Positions 13,701 to 24,620 of a stretch of 64,000 nt of DNA are shown one piece after another. Where the stretch lies: positions 2,571,001 through 2,635,000 of the forward strand of contig JAQFVV010006294.1 of NCBI GenBank assembly GCA_028023455.1, given 5' to 3'. Within the stretch, counting starts at the first letter, position 1, and every line of letters begins with the position of its first letter. Under the pieces are notes generated by a model, which was not told where the DNA came from, made no database searches, and was given only the letters and a program-made list of their open reading frames with translations. The translations under genes and the position numbers were made by a program. This stretch comes from Epiperipatus broadwayi (taxonomy: Eukaryota; Onychophora; Udeonychophora; Euonychophora; Peripatidae).

Positions 13701-14100
13701 TCTTAGATAAATAAGTAATTGCGGGTATTTTTATAAAAGTATATGTATAAAAACAGCAGTGGTAGAAATCATAAATAAGCAGGCAGATAGTGTTAGAGGA
13801 GACTGTCGTGAAGGAGATCAGGTGAACATACCAATTAAATGAAAAAAAAAGAAACCAAAAATATATAATAGATTAGTTAAAAGAAAACATAGTAAAACGA
13901 TAGCAATGGTGAAAATAAATAAGTAAAAAATAAACAAGGTAACTATTATCATTAATATATATATATATATAATAAAATTAAAGCACAATTGCTTACTAGG
14001 ACAAGAGCAAAAATGGAAGCTCAAGATAAAGAATTGGAAAAATGTTTTCAGCAAGGAACAATAGCAAAATAAAAACGATAAGCAAGAAACAATGAGATCA
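10746..14100. other. Long AT-rich intron, first part
   Basis: This is non-coding intron. A small hairpin lies at about 11671-11702 (tgtaacac...gtgttaca). A less AT-rich patch around 12300-12830 contains tataaaggcc at 12304 and may be an old LTR or promoter fragment, but I could not bound it. Nothing else here is supported. Confidence 0.4.
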
Positions 14101-14760
14101 TGATAATGATTGCTAAAGAACTACAAAAACAAAGTGAGACAGTCGAAGAGATTAAAAACCAAAATAGGAAGACAGACAAAAAACTTCAAAAACAAAATGA
14201 AACAACTGAAGAGCTTAAAAACAAAATAAGGAAGCAGCTCATGAGTTTAAAAATCAAAATAATGAAACAAACATAAAATTAGAAAACTAAGCTAAAATGC
14301 TTAAAAAATTAGAGCAGCAAATTAAAGCAAGTTATGAAAAAATGAAAGAAGAAATTATGAAAGAAATAGGTGGAAGTATAAAGCAAGTGGAAAATCAAAT
14401 TGGAATAGTGTGTCAGGAAATTGAGAAAAATAAAATAGAACAGAAAGAAAGGTAGAACTATTACAGCAAGTATTGGCAGATAATATGATAGAAAAAGAAA
14501 GGATAATATAAAATATTAGAATAAAAATTAACAGGTTAGCTGATAAGGTAGACAAAATAGATTTTAATAAAAGTAGGCAAAGTGAAACACTTAAAGAAAT
14601 TGGCAAGATAAATGAGAAAAAGTCAGGAGAGCATGAATGTAAACGTGCACATACAAAATAATAACTATGCAATAGTCAACCAATTTTTTAAAATAAGAAT
14701 ATTTGCAGGATATGTAGGTGAAGCTTCCACTGAACATATAAGTAGCTTAGAATAAATCAG
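14101..14760 (+). pseudogene. Decayed retroelement gag-like coiled-coil coding remnant
   Basis: Read on the + strand with several stops and frame breaks, this gives a Lys/Glu/Gln-rich heptad-like stretch (IAKELQKQSETVEEIKNQ and the similar NETTEELKNKIRKQ). A short region reading as IFAGYVGEASTEHISSLE follows at about 14699-14750. A coiled coil followed by such a segment resembles Gag of some LTR retroelements. I infer this from composition only. It is clearly broken and is joined at about 14760 to an unrelated LINE fragment. Confidence 0.35.
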
Positions 14761-14764
14761 TTAA

Positions 14765-15310
14765 GTGAAAAGGCCATGATCGCAATTGCATGCAGTCACA
14801 TTTGCAAAGCGCTTCTCAAACTTGGTGGATCTCTTTTCAAAAAATCCATAACATTTATCTTTAGTCCTATTTTTTTAATTTCATCTGATAACTAGCAACA
14901 TTTCCTGAAGGTCTGACACATTATTTGCAAAATATTTACATCATATGCAATATCAAAATGACTTAAATAATCTCCATTTATTTTTTTCCTTTAGCTTCCC
15001 ATTTTAATCCACAAAACACTTCTTGCAGCATTACTGTAAAAAGTTTTGGAGCTATGGAGTCACACCCATCTCAATGTTAACGTTCCTAATATCACTATGT
15101 AATCTAATTGTTGCTGTTGCATTTTTATAAATATTCTTCAGAATATGACAATATTCTGGGCCTATACTTTGATGATCCAGTACTTTAATCACTGAAGAAA
15201 TGCTTATAGGATTAAATGCTTTTCATAATCTACAAATCGTTTTATATAATTTTTTTGTTAAAAGTATGAATCTGAAATTATCAAGAATTTGGTCTCCACA
15301 AAGACTTTCT
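14765..15310 (-). mobile_element. RTE-type LINE fragment
   Basis: On the minus strand this translates, with frame breaks, to reverse-transcriptase pieces shared with the copies at 44.4 and 56.5 kb: LDHQSIGPEYCHILKNIYKN, then ATATIRLHSD, and the K-CF-D region after it. All carry stops. It is a truncated, inactive copy inserted in the intron, antisense to the host gene. Confidence 0.7.
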
Positions 15311-15949
15311 AATTACTAAACAAGTAGATAACTTCTATTATTATTATTTATTTATTTTTTAAGCAAAAGTAAGCTTTTCTTATAAATTTGAATGATAAAT
15401 AAATATCAAATACAAAGTTTTAGATAAAATAAAATAATGTTCTTAGTTTGTATTTGGGAAAAGTTTATACAAATACTTTTCAACTATCAATATATAAAGA
15501 TAAAATAATAAGCAAAATATAAAAATGATTTGAAATTCAAATGTTATTTGATGAATAGCAAAGTAATTTTTGAAACAGCATTAATAAATTGAAAAATTGT
15601 GCTACAAAAGGAGTTTTTTTGATTGTAATTTTTTTCTTGACATAGATATTTCACAAAGGAATTAAAATGAAACTATGAGATTCTGCCTTGGTAAAAATAA
15701 ATCAAATTATCTTCCAAGTATATATTGGACATTGAAAATTCACTGTATAGGAATTATAATTAAATATAGAGGGGATCTCATTCATCATTATTAATTGGTT
15801 GCAGAAAATAGTGTGATGAATGATAATCAAAATTAACTTAAATAATAATATTAATAATGCTTAATTAATTGGTATGTATAATATTTATCTTTCAACAGTA
15901 ATTTGATTGGTACATTGAATATTTTACAATAAATATACATACATACAAA
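15311..15949. other. AT-rich intron filler
   Basis: Only AT-rich sequence is visible, with an imperfect hairpin near 15784-15825 (attcatcatt...gatgaatgat). Confidence 0.4.
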
Positions 15950-16036
15950 ACTCACTATACATATTGCCACACATAGCAAGCTAGAGTAATCAACGGATGC
16001 CAGAAGGCTTGTGCATAAAATCCCCATCTAGTGGCT
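15950..16036 (-). mobile_element. Retrozyme family A fragment
   Basis: The block ctagagtaatcaacggatgc, then cagaaggcttgtgcataaaa and tccccatctagtgg, is the same unit segment as in the array at 16371. The copy lacks the ribozyme core and breaks off on both sides. Confidence 0.75.
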
Positions 16037-16357
16037 TAATATACATACATATTTAATTTTTTCTAAACATTTTAAAAATAATGTTTTGTAAATTAAAAAA
16101 ATAGTAATTTTGATTTAAAAAGTTTGAATTCAGGCTACAATTTAATTAAGGTAATATAGAAAAATATATATATAAATATATTCCTGAAAATTACAATTAA
16201 AATATTATTTCCAATCGTGTTTGAACTATATGTTTTCTCGCATATATTCTGGCAAGATGAATGTCATATAATCTTAAAAGAAATTAAAGACTAATAATTG
16301 CTTGATGATAATTTGCAATAAGTGATAAAGATATTAAAAACAATTATTATTATTTAA

Positions 16358-16370
16358 TTACTATCTATAT
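16358..16370. repeat. 13 bp target-site duplication, left copy
   Basis: ttactatctatat is repeated exactly at 17554-17566 and brackets the retrozyme array. Confidence 0.75.
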
Positions 16371-16529
16371 GCCAATAAACATCACATGATCACCATTTCT
16401 TAGGCTTGCTCATAACTGTTATTAAAACAGGCAAAACTCTCTATACATATTGCCATTCAGTGCAAGCTAGAGTAATCAATGGATGCCAGAAGGCTTGTGC
16501 ATAAAATCCCCATCTAGTACCTACTCATC

Positions 16530-16578
16530 CGATATCCCCAGACTAATTTCTGGCTTGTGACCTTCGTCAATAAGGAGC
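16530..16578 (-). ncRNA. Decayed hammerhead ribozyme
   Basis: On the minus strand the core reads TTGACGA (position C3 changed) in place of CTGANGA. Stem II is GGC/GCC and GAA is kept. The stem III pair C-G has become T-G. The loss of C3 should remove activity. Confidence 0.6.
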
Positions 16579-17397
16579 CTTGGATCTGAGAGCACTGCAC
16601 CTAGATCTTAGGATCTAATGCAAACCTCCAGCAGCCACCTTTTATCTCTACTTAACTACAAAACTATGAGTCTTAAATTGAAAACACTATGATATTTTCA
16701 GCCCAAGCTCATTAGCCTATATAGTCATACAGGTCTGAACTCAGTTCAGTACCCATACATTTTGGTGTCTTTGGTTTTTTAAGAACCATAACCACCAGCA
16801 GTATTGGTTTTAAGCCAATAAACATCACATGATCACTATTTCTTATGCTTGCTCATAACTGTTATTAAAATAGGCAAAACTCTATATATATTGCCACTCA
16901 GTGCAAGCCAGAATAATCAATGGATTCTTGAAGGCTTGGGCATAAAATCCCCATCTAGTGCCTACTCATCCACAAGCCAGAAACTAGTCTGGGGATATTG
17001 GATGAGTAGGCACTAGTTGGGGATTTTATGCACAAGCCCTTCTGGCATCCATTGATTATTCTAGCTTGCACTGAGTGGCAATACATATAGAGAGTTTTGC
17101 CTGTTTTAATAACAGTTATGAGCAAGCATAAGAAATGGTGCTAATGTGATGTTTATTGGCTTAAAACCAATCCTGCCTAATAGGATAGTGGTGGCTATGG
17201 TTATTAAAAGAACCAAAGACACAAATGTATGGGTACTGAACTGAATTCAGACCTATATGACTATATAGGCTAATGGGTTTGGATTGAAAATATAGTGTTT
17301 TCAATTTTAAGACTCATAGTTTTGTAGTTAAGTAGAGATAAAAGGTGGCTGCTGGAGGATTGCATTAGATCCTAAGATCTATGTACAGTGCTCTCAG

Positions 17398-17456
17398 ATC
17401 CAAGGCTCCTCACTGATGAAGGCCATAAGCCAGAAACTAGTCTGGGGATACTGGAT
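17398..17456 (+). ncRNA. Type I hammerhead ribozyme (intact core)
   Basis: Stem I distal is ATCCA/TGGAT (17398-17402 with 17452-17456). An internal loop (aggc/tac) separates it from stem I proximal, TCCTCA/TGGGGA (17407-17412 with 17443-17448). The core CTGATGA is at 17413-17419. Stem II is GGC/GCC (17421-17423 with 17429-17431) with loop cataa and an A.A pair at its base. GAA is at 17433-17435. A minimal stem III, AC/GT with loop TA, is followed by C17442, giving a GUC cleavage site. The very short stem III is the known feature of PLE and retrozyme hammerheads. It lies in a DLG5 intron in the gene's sense. Confidence 0.88.
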
Positions 17457-17553
17457 GAGTAGGCACTAGATGGGGATTTTATGCACAAGCCTTCTGGTAT
17501 CCATTGATTACTCTGGCTTGCACTGAGTGACAATACATACAATTTTGCCTGTT

Positions 17554-17566
17554 TTACTATCTATAT
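17554..17566. repeat. 13 bp target-site duplication, right copy
   Basis: It is identical to 16358-16370. Confidence 0.75.
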
Positions 17567-18156
17567 AACAAGCAGTAGAATCTATTATGTAATAAATATA
17601 GCTTTACTTCTCACTATATGTAAAATATATAATTGTTAATTAGAGAAAATATTAATTAGTATTAAAGTTTATCGGCTTAACGTTTTCGAGGATCCATGCC
17701 TCATATTCAGATTATATGTTTTGACAGGGTCCATACTGATAGTCATATTTGTTTGTATTTTTAATCTGAAAGAATTCAATAAAAATTGCTTTTTATATGG
17801 TATATTATTTTTATTCTGATATTAAGTTGGGAGAGGTTCAACCAAGAGGTAATGTATTATTTATGTTGGCTAGAGATTATACTAATTTTTATTTGCAAAC
17901 ATTCATGGTTTCCATAGGTATTATAATATTGGGCTTATTAACCGTTTTCTTAATATATTAATACTCTAGGACTGTTACTTATACTATAAAATAATTGAAT
18001 TATTGTTATTTAAGGATTTTGATAATTAAACAACAATGTATACCTTAAAATTAAATTTTATTATTTGTTTAATTTAAAAAAGAAAAGAAAATTGTGAAAG
18101 AGTTACAATTGTAACATTGGAAGACAGTTAAATGATTATTATCATATTTATATATA
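17567..18156. other. AT-rich intron filler
   Basis: No exon or bounded repeat is seen. Confidence 0.4.
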
Positions 18157-19115
18157 CCTGGGTCTCGTTTTATGCGGTAGATAGGTTCCCCAGAAAACCC
18201 GCATTAAAAAAAATCGCACAAAAATAGACTTAACTTACCTGAAAAATGGGGGATATGGTCTGTATTTTTCAGAATTCGCATCAAAGCAATAAGGAAAAAT
18301 TACTTAAAATTTGCATTAAAAAAAGAAGCAAATAAAGTACGACTAATAAAAAATTTCAAATATTTGAAAAAAATTAATACAAGACAAACTTTTTTTATTA
18401 ACTATAGTATTTAATTTTACATTTTTTATACATATTTTAATCATTACCGCTAGAGTTTGTTTGTAAACTGGTAAGAAATCAGATTCGATGTGATGTGATG
18501 TAGTGTGGCTTCTCCTTAAACAAAGTCAAGAATCTCTCAGCCATTATGCCCAGAAAAACCTGTTAGCCACTTTATTTTTATTCGTAATGTGATGTACAAC
18601 TAGCGCCACTTTTAGTCTTGTACTGTATTAATGGTTTTCTGTTTCTATATTAAAAAAATGACATCGCAATCAAAACAAAAAGATTATACATTATCATTAG
18701 AAAGATTATTTTCAGTTTATAAAATCTTCGTTTTTTTATTTTAAAAATCTAAAAGATTATTTATTTCTGTTATATATAACAAAATACGGTTTAAAAGTTT
18801 AAATTTTTTGAATATTTATTGCGATATTTTTATATGTAAGTATAAATCTATTATTATTATTTACTCATTAGTATAAATAGGTTATTTACATAGAGGCTAA
18901 AATTCTAAATACAGCTTCAGGCCATATTCACGTTAGCTGCTAATGTAACGTTATAGTTTTGAAAAAAAAAGTATTTCAAGTCAAAATAAGTTATTAATAA
19001 TTTAAATTTCTTAATATCTAATAAATATAGAGAAATATGAAAGATATTAAGAAGAAACATGAATCGCATAACTTCAAAATCACATTATAATAATCCTCAT
19101 AAAACGAGACCCAGG
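18157..19115. mobile_element. Complete CCTGGGTCTC-TIR non-autonomous DNA element
   Basis: It is bounded by cctgggtctcgttttatg (18157) and the inverse cataaaacgagacccagg (ending 19115), an 18 bp perfect terminal inverted repeat. Both flanks read tatata, so the target duplication is TA-rich and its length cannot be fixed. It is 959 bp with no ORF of note. Related pieces are at 1-789, 4603-5130 and 8505-8520. I cannot place the superfamily. Confidence 0.85.
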
Positions 19116-19832
19116 TATATATGATTTTAACCAGAAAATTAACTATAATTTAATTTATTTTTATTTTTTGCTAATTAATGAAAGAATATATTAAAGGAAA
19201 CTATATTGCTGGCATATGTGCTTGTATTATTATCTCCAGAAATTAAACAACATGAAATTAAAACAAAAAAAATTTGGGAAAAATTAATAAATTGTTACAT
19301 TTTTATTTACCATTGTCAAACTCACTCCACTCACAACTTTGACATCATCCACCTCAGATAGATACAATAATGATTATTATTAATCATTTTCTAAACTAGA
19401 GATTATCTCTTACTAGAGATAAATACTTTTCATATAATAGAGATATATATGAGAGACAGTGACCTGGGCCAACTGATGAGTGTTGGTTCAGCATGAAATG
19501 CATCTTGGGGATCATTTGTCCTTTATTGTATCTTTATTTATATGAATTTGAAAAGAATGGTAAAGTATGAAGGTTGTTTAATATATCTAGAAAAATTAAT
19601 AGTATTTAATCCCTGATCATTATGTTAAATTTATGCTGCATAAATATACAAATGCAATATATATTAGCTAAAAAATTAATTGGGATTAATTAGATTTTTG
19701 AATATTTGTTTGAACCAATAATATATATATCATTTTGTAGAAGTCTTAATTTGATTTAATTTTGGATGAATAATATTTAAGATGAATTTAAATTATTTTT
19801 GTCTCCTCTCCTTTTCCTCACTCTCTTTACAG
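19116..19832. other. AT-rich end of intron
   Basis: No feature is seen until the ctctctttacag acceptor at 19821-19832. Confidence 0.5.
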
Positions 19833-19989
19833 AATATACAAATGAAATGGAAGATTCCAGTTCCAGTGGTCAAGCATCACCATCTCCCTCTCTTCCAGGA
19901 TCCCCTCAAACAGATCATTCCCAATCTCAGCTAGGTAATTTAGAATTAAACCAGAATTCACCTTTACAAGAAAAAATTAATATTTTAAG
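19833..19989 (+). CDS. DLG5: DLG5-like exon: Ser/Pro-rich inter-PDZ linker
   Basis: The one base left by the previous exon plus aa gives Lys. The exon then reads YTNEMEDSSSSGQASPSPSL, PGSPQTDHSQSQLGNLELNQ and NSPLQEKINIL, and ends on two bases before gtaaat. It is a low-complexity Ser/Pro/Gln linker joining two PDZ domains. The phases match on both sides, which is the main support. Such linkers vary freely between species. Confidence 0.85.
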
Positions 19990-20073
19990 GTAAATAAAAA
20001 TATTGGTTATTTCAGCATGTTTATTTTATTTTTTTTAAAAAGCAATAATTTTTCATATATATATATATTGCAG

Positions 20074-20366
20074 TGGTCATTTATCTGAAGAGAACAATAG
20101 TTTACTGTATGAACCACGTTTTGTATTTCTACAGAGAACTAAGTCAAATCTTGGCATCAGTTTGATAGGAGGCAATTCTGTAGGTGTTTTTGTTCATGCT
20201 GTGCAACCAGACAGTCCTGCCTGTGGTTTGAATGGGCTACAATGTGGAGATCAAATTTTAGAGTTTAATGGAGTAAATTTAAGAACTGCTACAGCTGAGC
20301 AAGCTGCTTATGAGTTGGCTAAACATTCTGATACTGTTACAATTCTTGCTCAATATAATATTGCAA
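20074..20366 (+). CDS. DLG5: DLG5-like exon: last PDZ domain
   Basis: The whole PDZ is in one exon. It starts at EPRFVFLQRTKSNLGISLIG (binding loop NLGI), has GVFVHAVQPDSPA in the middle, then GLQCGDQILEFNGVNLRTAT and HSDTVTILAQYNIA. The CGDQILEFNGVNLR.AT..QA and TVTILAQYN patterns match the fourth PDZ of DLG5, which sits directly before the SH3 in this family. The acceptor is tatattgcag. The donor gtaagt at 20367 leaves one base. Confidence 0.95.
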
Positions 20367-21275
20367 GTAAGTGATCTATTTTTCTAGTATGTATATATAT
20401 AGTTTATGATCACGTACACATAAACTGTGTAAATCAGAGTATTAAAACATTTTCTTCTGAGCACATTATGAAATAAGATATAATTTAATATCTTATTGTA
20501 CAATGAACTCTGAATTATGTATTACTGAAGAATAAAAAATGGGTGATGTTTATCTTGAAGAATGGAAGATTATGGATATTTTGTATTATATTAAATGGAA
20601 AAAGGAATTCTATAATCAATTGAGAATTAGAATTGCGACAAAAAAGTGGAATGGAATTTATTAAAAGTCTAGTACATTTATTATATAATAAATGTGAGAT
20701 ATTTAGAATAAATTTGAAGTAGATAATTGTACTTGCTTTCATCTTGGACCCAAAATTGTTTTGTAAGTGTAATTTATTGATGGAAATGAGAATGAGAATA
20801 TTGATCATATTATTTTTGATTATTTTTGAAATATAGAATGTTAAAAAAAAAAAATTTAAGTAAAGAAAATGAAAGAGGTAAATATTTTTTGTTTTATAAT
20901 CTCTGTGATAAGGAGAGGAATATAAGAATAAGCTTTTAGAACAACAAAACAACTTTTATTAAAATAAATAATCAGAAAAAGTAATGTGTCAATTCTGGAG
21001 AATGATTTGGAGGTTGTACATTGGAAAGAGGTAATATGGGAGTGGGGCGAAGAATTTACTCTTATATATAATTTCTTCATATAAGATAATGTTTAATTTG
21101 ATTAACATGTCTATGAATACATAATTAATGTACAAAAACTTCTGATTTCACCTAAGAATAATATTTTACATCACATTAAAAGTTACAGTTCTTTAGCATA
21201 ATAAACTATATGGTACTGTGTTATATATATAAACTAATGTTGTTGTTTTTTTTGTATTTATTTATTTTTGTTTAG
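20367..21275. other. Intron, AT-rich
   Basis: Nothing distinctive is seen. The minus-strand open frames here are AT-rich and lack recognisable domains. Confidence 0.5.
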
Positions 21276-21492
21276 AATATAATGAAATTCAAGATCAACC
21301 TGGGGATTCATTTTACATCCGTGCACTATTTGATAGGAATGCTGAAACTGAAGAAGAATTAAGTTTTAAAAAAGATAATATCTTGTACATCGATAATACT
21401 TTGTTTAATGGCATAACTGGATCCTGGCGAGCCTGGCTTGTTGATGAAGATGGTCACAAACGGCAATGTGGTATTATTCCTAGCAAATATAG
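21276..21492 (+). CDS. DLG5: DLG5-like exon: SH3 domain
   Basis: It reads KYNEIQDQPGDSFYIRALFD, then RNAETEEELSFKKDNILYID and NTLFNGITGSWRAWLVDEDG, ending IIPSKYR. Hallmarks are the ALFDR strand (ALYDY-like), the acidic RT loop EEELSFKKDNILY, the GSWRAW tryptophan pair and the IPSKY end. Together with the upstream PDZ this is the PDZ-SH3 core of a MAGUK. GDSFYIRAL.DR..... ELSFKKD.ILY is the wording I recall for DLG5. The acceptor is ttttgtttag and the donor gtatat, with two bases carried over. Confidence 0.96.
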
Positions 21493-22440
21493 GTATATAA
21501 AATTTTATTTTTTAAACATATTTATACAAAAATAATTTTGTACTAATACTTAATTTTATATAATTAGATAAAAAAAATTTTTTTTTTTTTTTTAAAATTT
21601 GAATTATTTTTGCTGAATAGCATATAAGTTTATTTAAATTTCACTATTTTTTATTTATTTAGAATTTCTAAATTAAACATCTTTGTACCTTCTTTTATAG
21701 CTCAAATTTATTTAACTTAAAGAAATTCTCTGAAGATAATAATTTTAAAAATGAGTGATGAATAGTCAGATAAACAAAAAAGTCTCAAAATCGTGTTCAT
21801 TGTAAAGTGAAAAAGCAAGTAGAATTAAATTTGAACATAAGTTTGAAATCTTTATTATTATGAAAATATAGGGTAAATCTCATTAATCTGGTAAAAGTCA
21901 TATATTTGAGCATAGTAACAATTGTAAATATTTTTCAGATAATTGAACTCAAAAAAAAAAACTTCATCAAAATTTAGCAAAATTGCATCTAATCATATGC
22001 TAACAGTTCGTATCTCATAATTATTTATTAATTTAGCATATGGATTTTCGATTTTTTTTTTTTTTTTAGTCAGCTGAACTGTTAATAAAATATCACAAGG
22101 ATTACTTGTAGAAATTCTTAAGTAGAAGATAAATTGGCTAATGACTTTATTAAGAGACTCAGTTTTGCCACTACCATCATGTCCACATCTACATAAATCA
22201 GTGGGTGGTAAATTCCATTTATGAAGCAGTTAAGTGCAGTTATGGTGATTGTCTGGAATCTGTTGATGAGATTATAAATGCCTCTAAGAAGATCAAATTT
22301 ATCTGATTTTATTGCTGGATCTGGAAAAAGGTATTTGTTTGGAATCTCATGAGAAGTGCATTTTTTATGCCATAATTCTTCGATTGAAAATTCTTCGTTG
22401 AATATTTGAAAAGATGATCTTAATATTCATATGTGGTATA
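21493..22440. other. Intron, AT-rich
   Basis: No exon, RNA gene or repeat with clear ends is visible. Confidence 0.4.
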
Positions 22441-22489
22441 CAACACTGAGAACCTTAAAAAGAAAATAGACTAATTATAAATGATTTTG

Positions 22490-22600
22490 AATCCTAAGTA
22501 CACTGATGAAGGCAAAATTGTAAAACTTATCTAGGGATATGGATAATATAGCACTACTATTTGGTTACATTGATTACTCACACTTGAAGCATATGTTAAG
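22490..22600 (+). mobile_element. Highly decayed retrozyme family A fragment
   Basis: cactgatgaaggcaaaattgt followed by atctagggatatgg and, further on, gcactac and cattgattactcacactt follows the order of the family A unit around and after its ribozyme. Stems no longer pair and GAAAC has become AAAAC. It is an old relic. Confidence 0.5.
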
Positions 22601-22772
22601 AGTAAGCCGAGAAAATTTTGTTGACTATAAAATTTATTGAAAAGACAAAATATTTTAAGCAAATATTTGATAGCATTTTTTTTTTTAAAAAAAAAGAAGC
22701 TAAATCTGCTATTTTTCACTTTAATAGAAATAAACACAGAAAAGTATAATATGTTTTAAAATTTATGTTATA

Positions 22773-22783
22773 ATATTATAATT
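22773..22783. repeat. 11 bp target-site duplication, left copy
   Basis: atattataatt recurs at 23423-23433, flanking the retrozyme array. The region is AT-rich, so chance is less unlikely than for the 13 bp pair at 16358. Confidence 0.6.
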
Positions 22784-22901
22784 AATATTAAAACATGCAA
22801 AACTCTCCATACAGTAGTGCCACTCAGTGCAAGCCCGAGTAATCAATGGATGCCAGAAGGCTTGTGCATAAAATACCTATCTAGTGCCCACTCATTTAAT
22901 A

Positions 22902-22943
22902 TCCCCAGACTAGTTTCTAGCTTGTGGCTTTTGTCAGTGAGGA
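22902..22943 (-). ncRNA. Mutated hammerhead ribozyme
   Basis: Minus-strand stems I (TCCTCA/TGGGGA) and II (AGC/GCT) and the GTC site are kept. The core reads CTGACAA instead of CTGANGA, so the catalytic G8 is lost. It is expected to be inactive. Confidence 0.7.
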
Positions 22944-23232
22944 GCCTTGGTGATCTAATGCACCCTCTAGCAGCCGCCTTTTATCTCTACTTAACTACAA
23001 AAGTATGAGTCTAAAATCGAAAACATAATAGTATTTTCAATCCAAGCTCAGTAGCTTATATAATCATACAGGTCTGAACTCAATTCATTACCCATATATT
23101 TGGTGACTATATAAGCTATTGAGCTTGGGTCAAAAATATTATTGTGTTTTCAATTTTAGACGCATACTTTTGTAGTTAATTAAGAATAAAAGGTGGCTGC
23201 TAGAGGGTTGCATTTAAGTACAGTGCTCTCAG

Positions 23233-23293
23233 ATCCAAGGCTCTTCACTGATGAAAGCCACAAGCTAGAAACTAGTCTGGAGATATACTAGAT
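23233..23293 (+). ncRNA. Type I hammerhead ribozyme (intact core, covarying stems)
   Basis: The core CTGATGA is at 23248-23254, GAA at 23268-23270 and the GTC cleavage site at 23275-23277. Stem I is TCTTCA/TGGAGA, where the 17398 copy has TCCTCA/TGGGGA. Stem II is AGC/GCT where that copy has GGC/GCC. In both stems a base and its partner changed together (C-G to T-A, G-C to A-T). Distal stem I (ATCCA/TAGAT) has one mismatch. It is in the sense strand of a DLG5 intron. Confidence 0.87.
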
Positions 23294-23422
23294 AGAGATT
23301 TTATGCATAAGCCTTCTGGCATCCATTGATTACTCTGGCTTGCAGTGAGTGGCACTATTGTATGGAGAGTTTGCCTGTTTTAATAATAGTTATGAGCAAG
23401 CATAAGAAATGGTGATCATGTG

Positions 23423-23433
23423 ATATTATAATT
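23423..23433. repeat. 11 bp target-site duplication, right copy
   Basis: It matches 22773-22783. Confidence 0.6.
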
Positions 23434-24620
23434 GATAATAAACAGATTTAGAAAAGTAATAATTTAATATGAAATTGTATCAGGAGCACACCCAAGTTAT
23501 AATTCAAAATTTATAAATCTGATTTTTTAAAATTTCAGACAATGTAGATGTAGGAATTGCAAATATATATATATATATTAATTTATAATAATGTAAAACA
23601 TTATATAAACAAGCAGAGATTGTAAAAATGAAGCAAAGAATAGCAATTTATTAGCAAGAAATAATGAGAAAAATATTACTGCATTTTGTTTTTTAAATGG
23701 TATAATTCTAAGTTATTTTTTTAGATTTTAGATGTGTTATTATGTAGTCATTTTTGTAATGATTGTTCAAATAAAATATTTTGAACATAATTAATTATTG
23801 AAAATGTAGTTTTAAGTGAAATACCTTATTCTGAAAAGTAATTTTAAAATATAACTAATATCAAAATTTAATTATTTAATGCATATATTTAAAATAAAAA
23901 TGATAATTATTTTTGAAAATAAAGTTTAAGAAACAAAATAATTGTCAATATTAAAGTAATCATTTTAGATTAGATAGGTGTTGATTATTTAAAATAAAAA
24001 AGGGTTTTTAAGTATTTCTGGAAACAAAAAGTCTATAAGGCAATAAAATCTTCATGTCATTATATTTAGCTGGTATAATAAGTCTAGAATTTTTACATAA
24101 TGTCATTCATTGCTGAATTTAATTTTTTTTCTCTCTTTATTTGACAAAAAAGTTAAAATTAGTTTTTCTGACAAATCTTAATCTTCTGTTTTCATTTTTC
24201 TTTTGTTTATATAGTCATATTTTTTATTTTTATAAAATAATAAAATTAATTATAAATACTTGTATGATAAATTTATTATTAAATATAGTATTTAAGAAAA
24301 CTATGATTTGAATATCTTATTTCAAAATTCATCCATCAATTTTTAGTCTCCATTTTTATATAATTTTAATTTCAAAATATGTTATATTTACATTAGCTCA
24401 TGTTTTGAAATGTCTTTCATACTAGATTAATTTTTTATCTTTATAAGAGAGCAATTTGATTTGGTGTTTTAAATTTATAGCTGCTCAAGAATATAATATA
24501 TATTCCTGTCTCCTTATCCCTATATAATTAAATTGACAATTATTATAGTAAAATATTTTATTTCTATACAGCATTGTCTAATTTTTATAGATTTTATTTT
24601 ATATATAAATATAATGTTAG
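23434..24620. other. Intron, AT-rich
   Basis: No feature is visible up to the atgttag acceptor at 24614-24620. Confidence 0.5.

Larger units (their letters stand above)
16371..17553. mobile_element. Retrozyme family A, inverted array
   Basis: The array is built from a unit of about 443 bp. One minus-oriented unit begins at 16371 and the next begins at 16814 (both start gccaataaacatcac). The second is cut at about 16971 and joined head to head to plus-oriented sequence. That starts in the middle of the ribozyme (acaagccagaaactagtctg, from 16972) and continues through one full unit into the next. No ORF is present. Each unit carries a hammerhead motif, intact at 17398-17456 and decayed at 16530-16580. 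The whole array is bracketed by a 13 bp direct repeat, so it moved as one piece. The form matches metazoan retrozymes, non-autonomous circular-RNA retroelements thought to use PLE enzymes. The head-to-head layout resembles the inverted terminal repeats of PLEs. Confidence 0.85.
22784..23422. mobile_element. Retrozyme family A, inverted array
   Basis: A minus-oriented unit (22784 to about 23104) meets a plus-oriented one (about 23105-23422) head to head, so the whole is a 639 bp palindrome-like insert. Diagnostic blocks such as caagcccgagtaatcaatgg, cagaaggcttgtgcataaaa and aggtggctgctagagggttg are present. There is one hammerhead per arm: intact on + (23233-23293) and mutated on - (22902-22943). 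It is flanked by an 11 bp direct repeat. It lies in the intron after the SH3 exon. Confidence 0.85.

Noticed and set aside
20515-21080. Two overlapping minus-strand open frames
   Set aside because: They are Phe/Ile/Asn/Lys-rich and intronic, with no recognisable motif. They are expected by chance in such AT-rich sequence.
22817-23008. 63-codon plus-strand frame
   Set aside because: It falls inside the retrozyme palindrome, which is non-coding RNA-type repeat.
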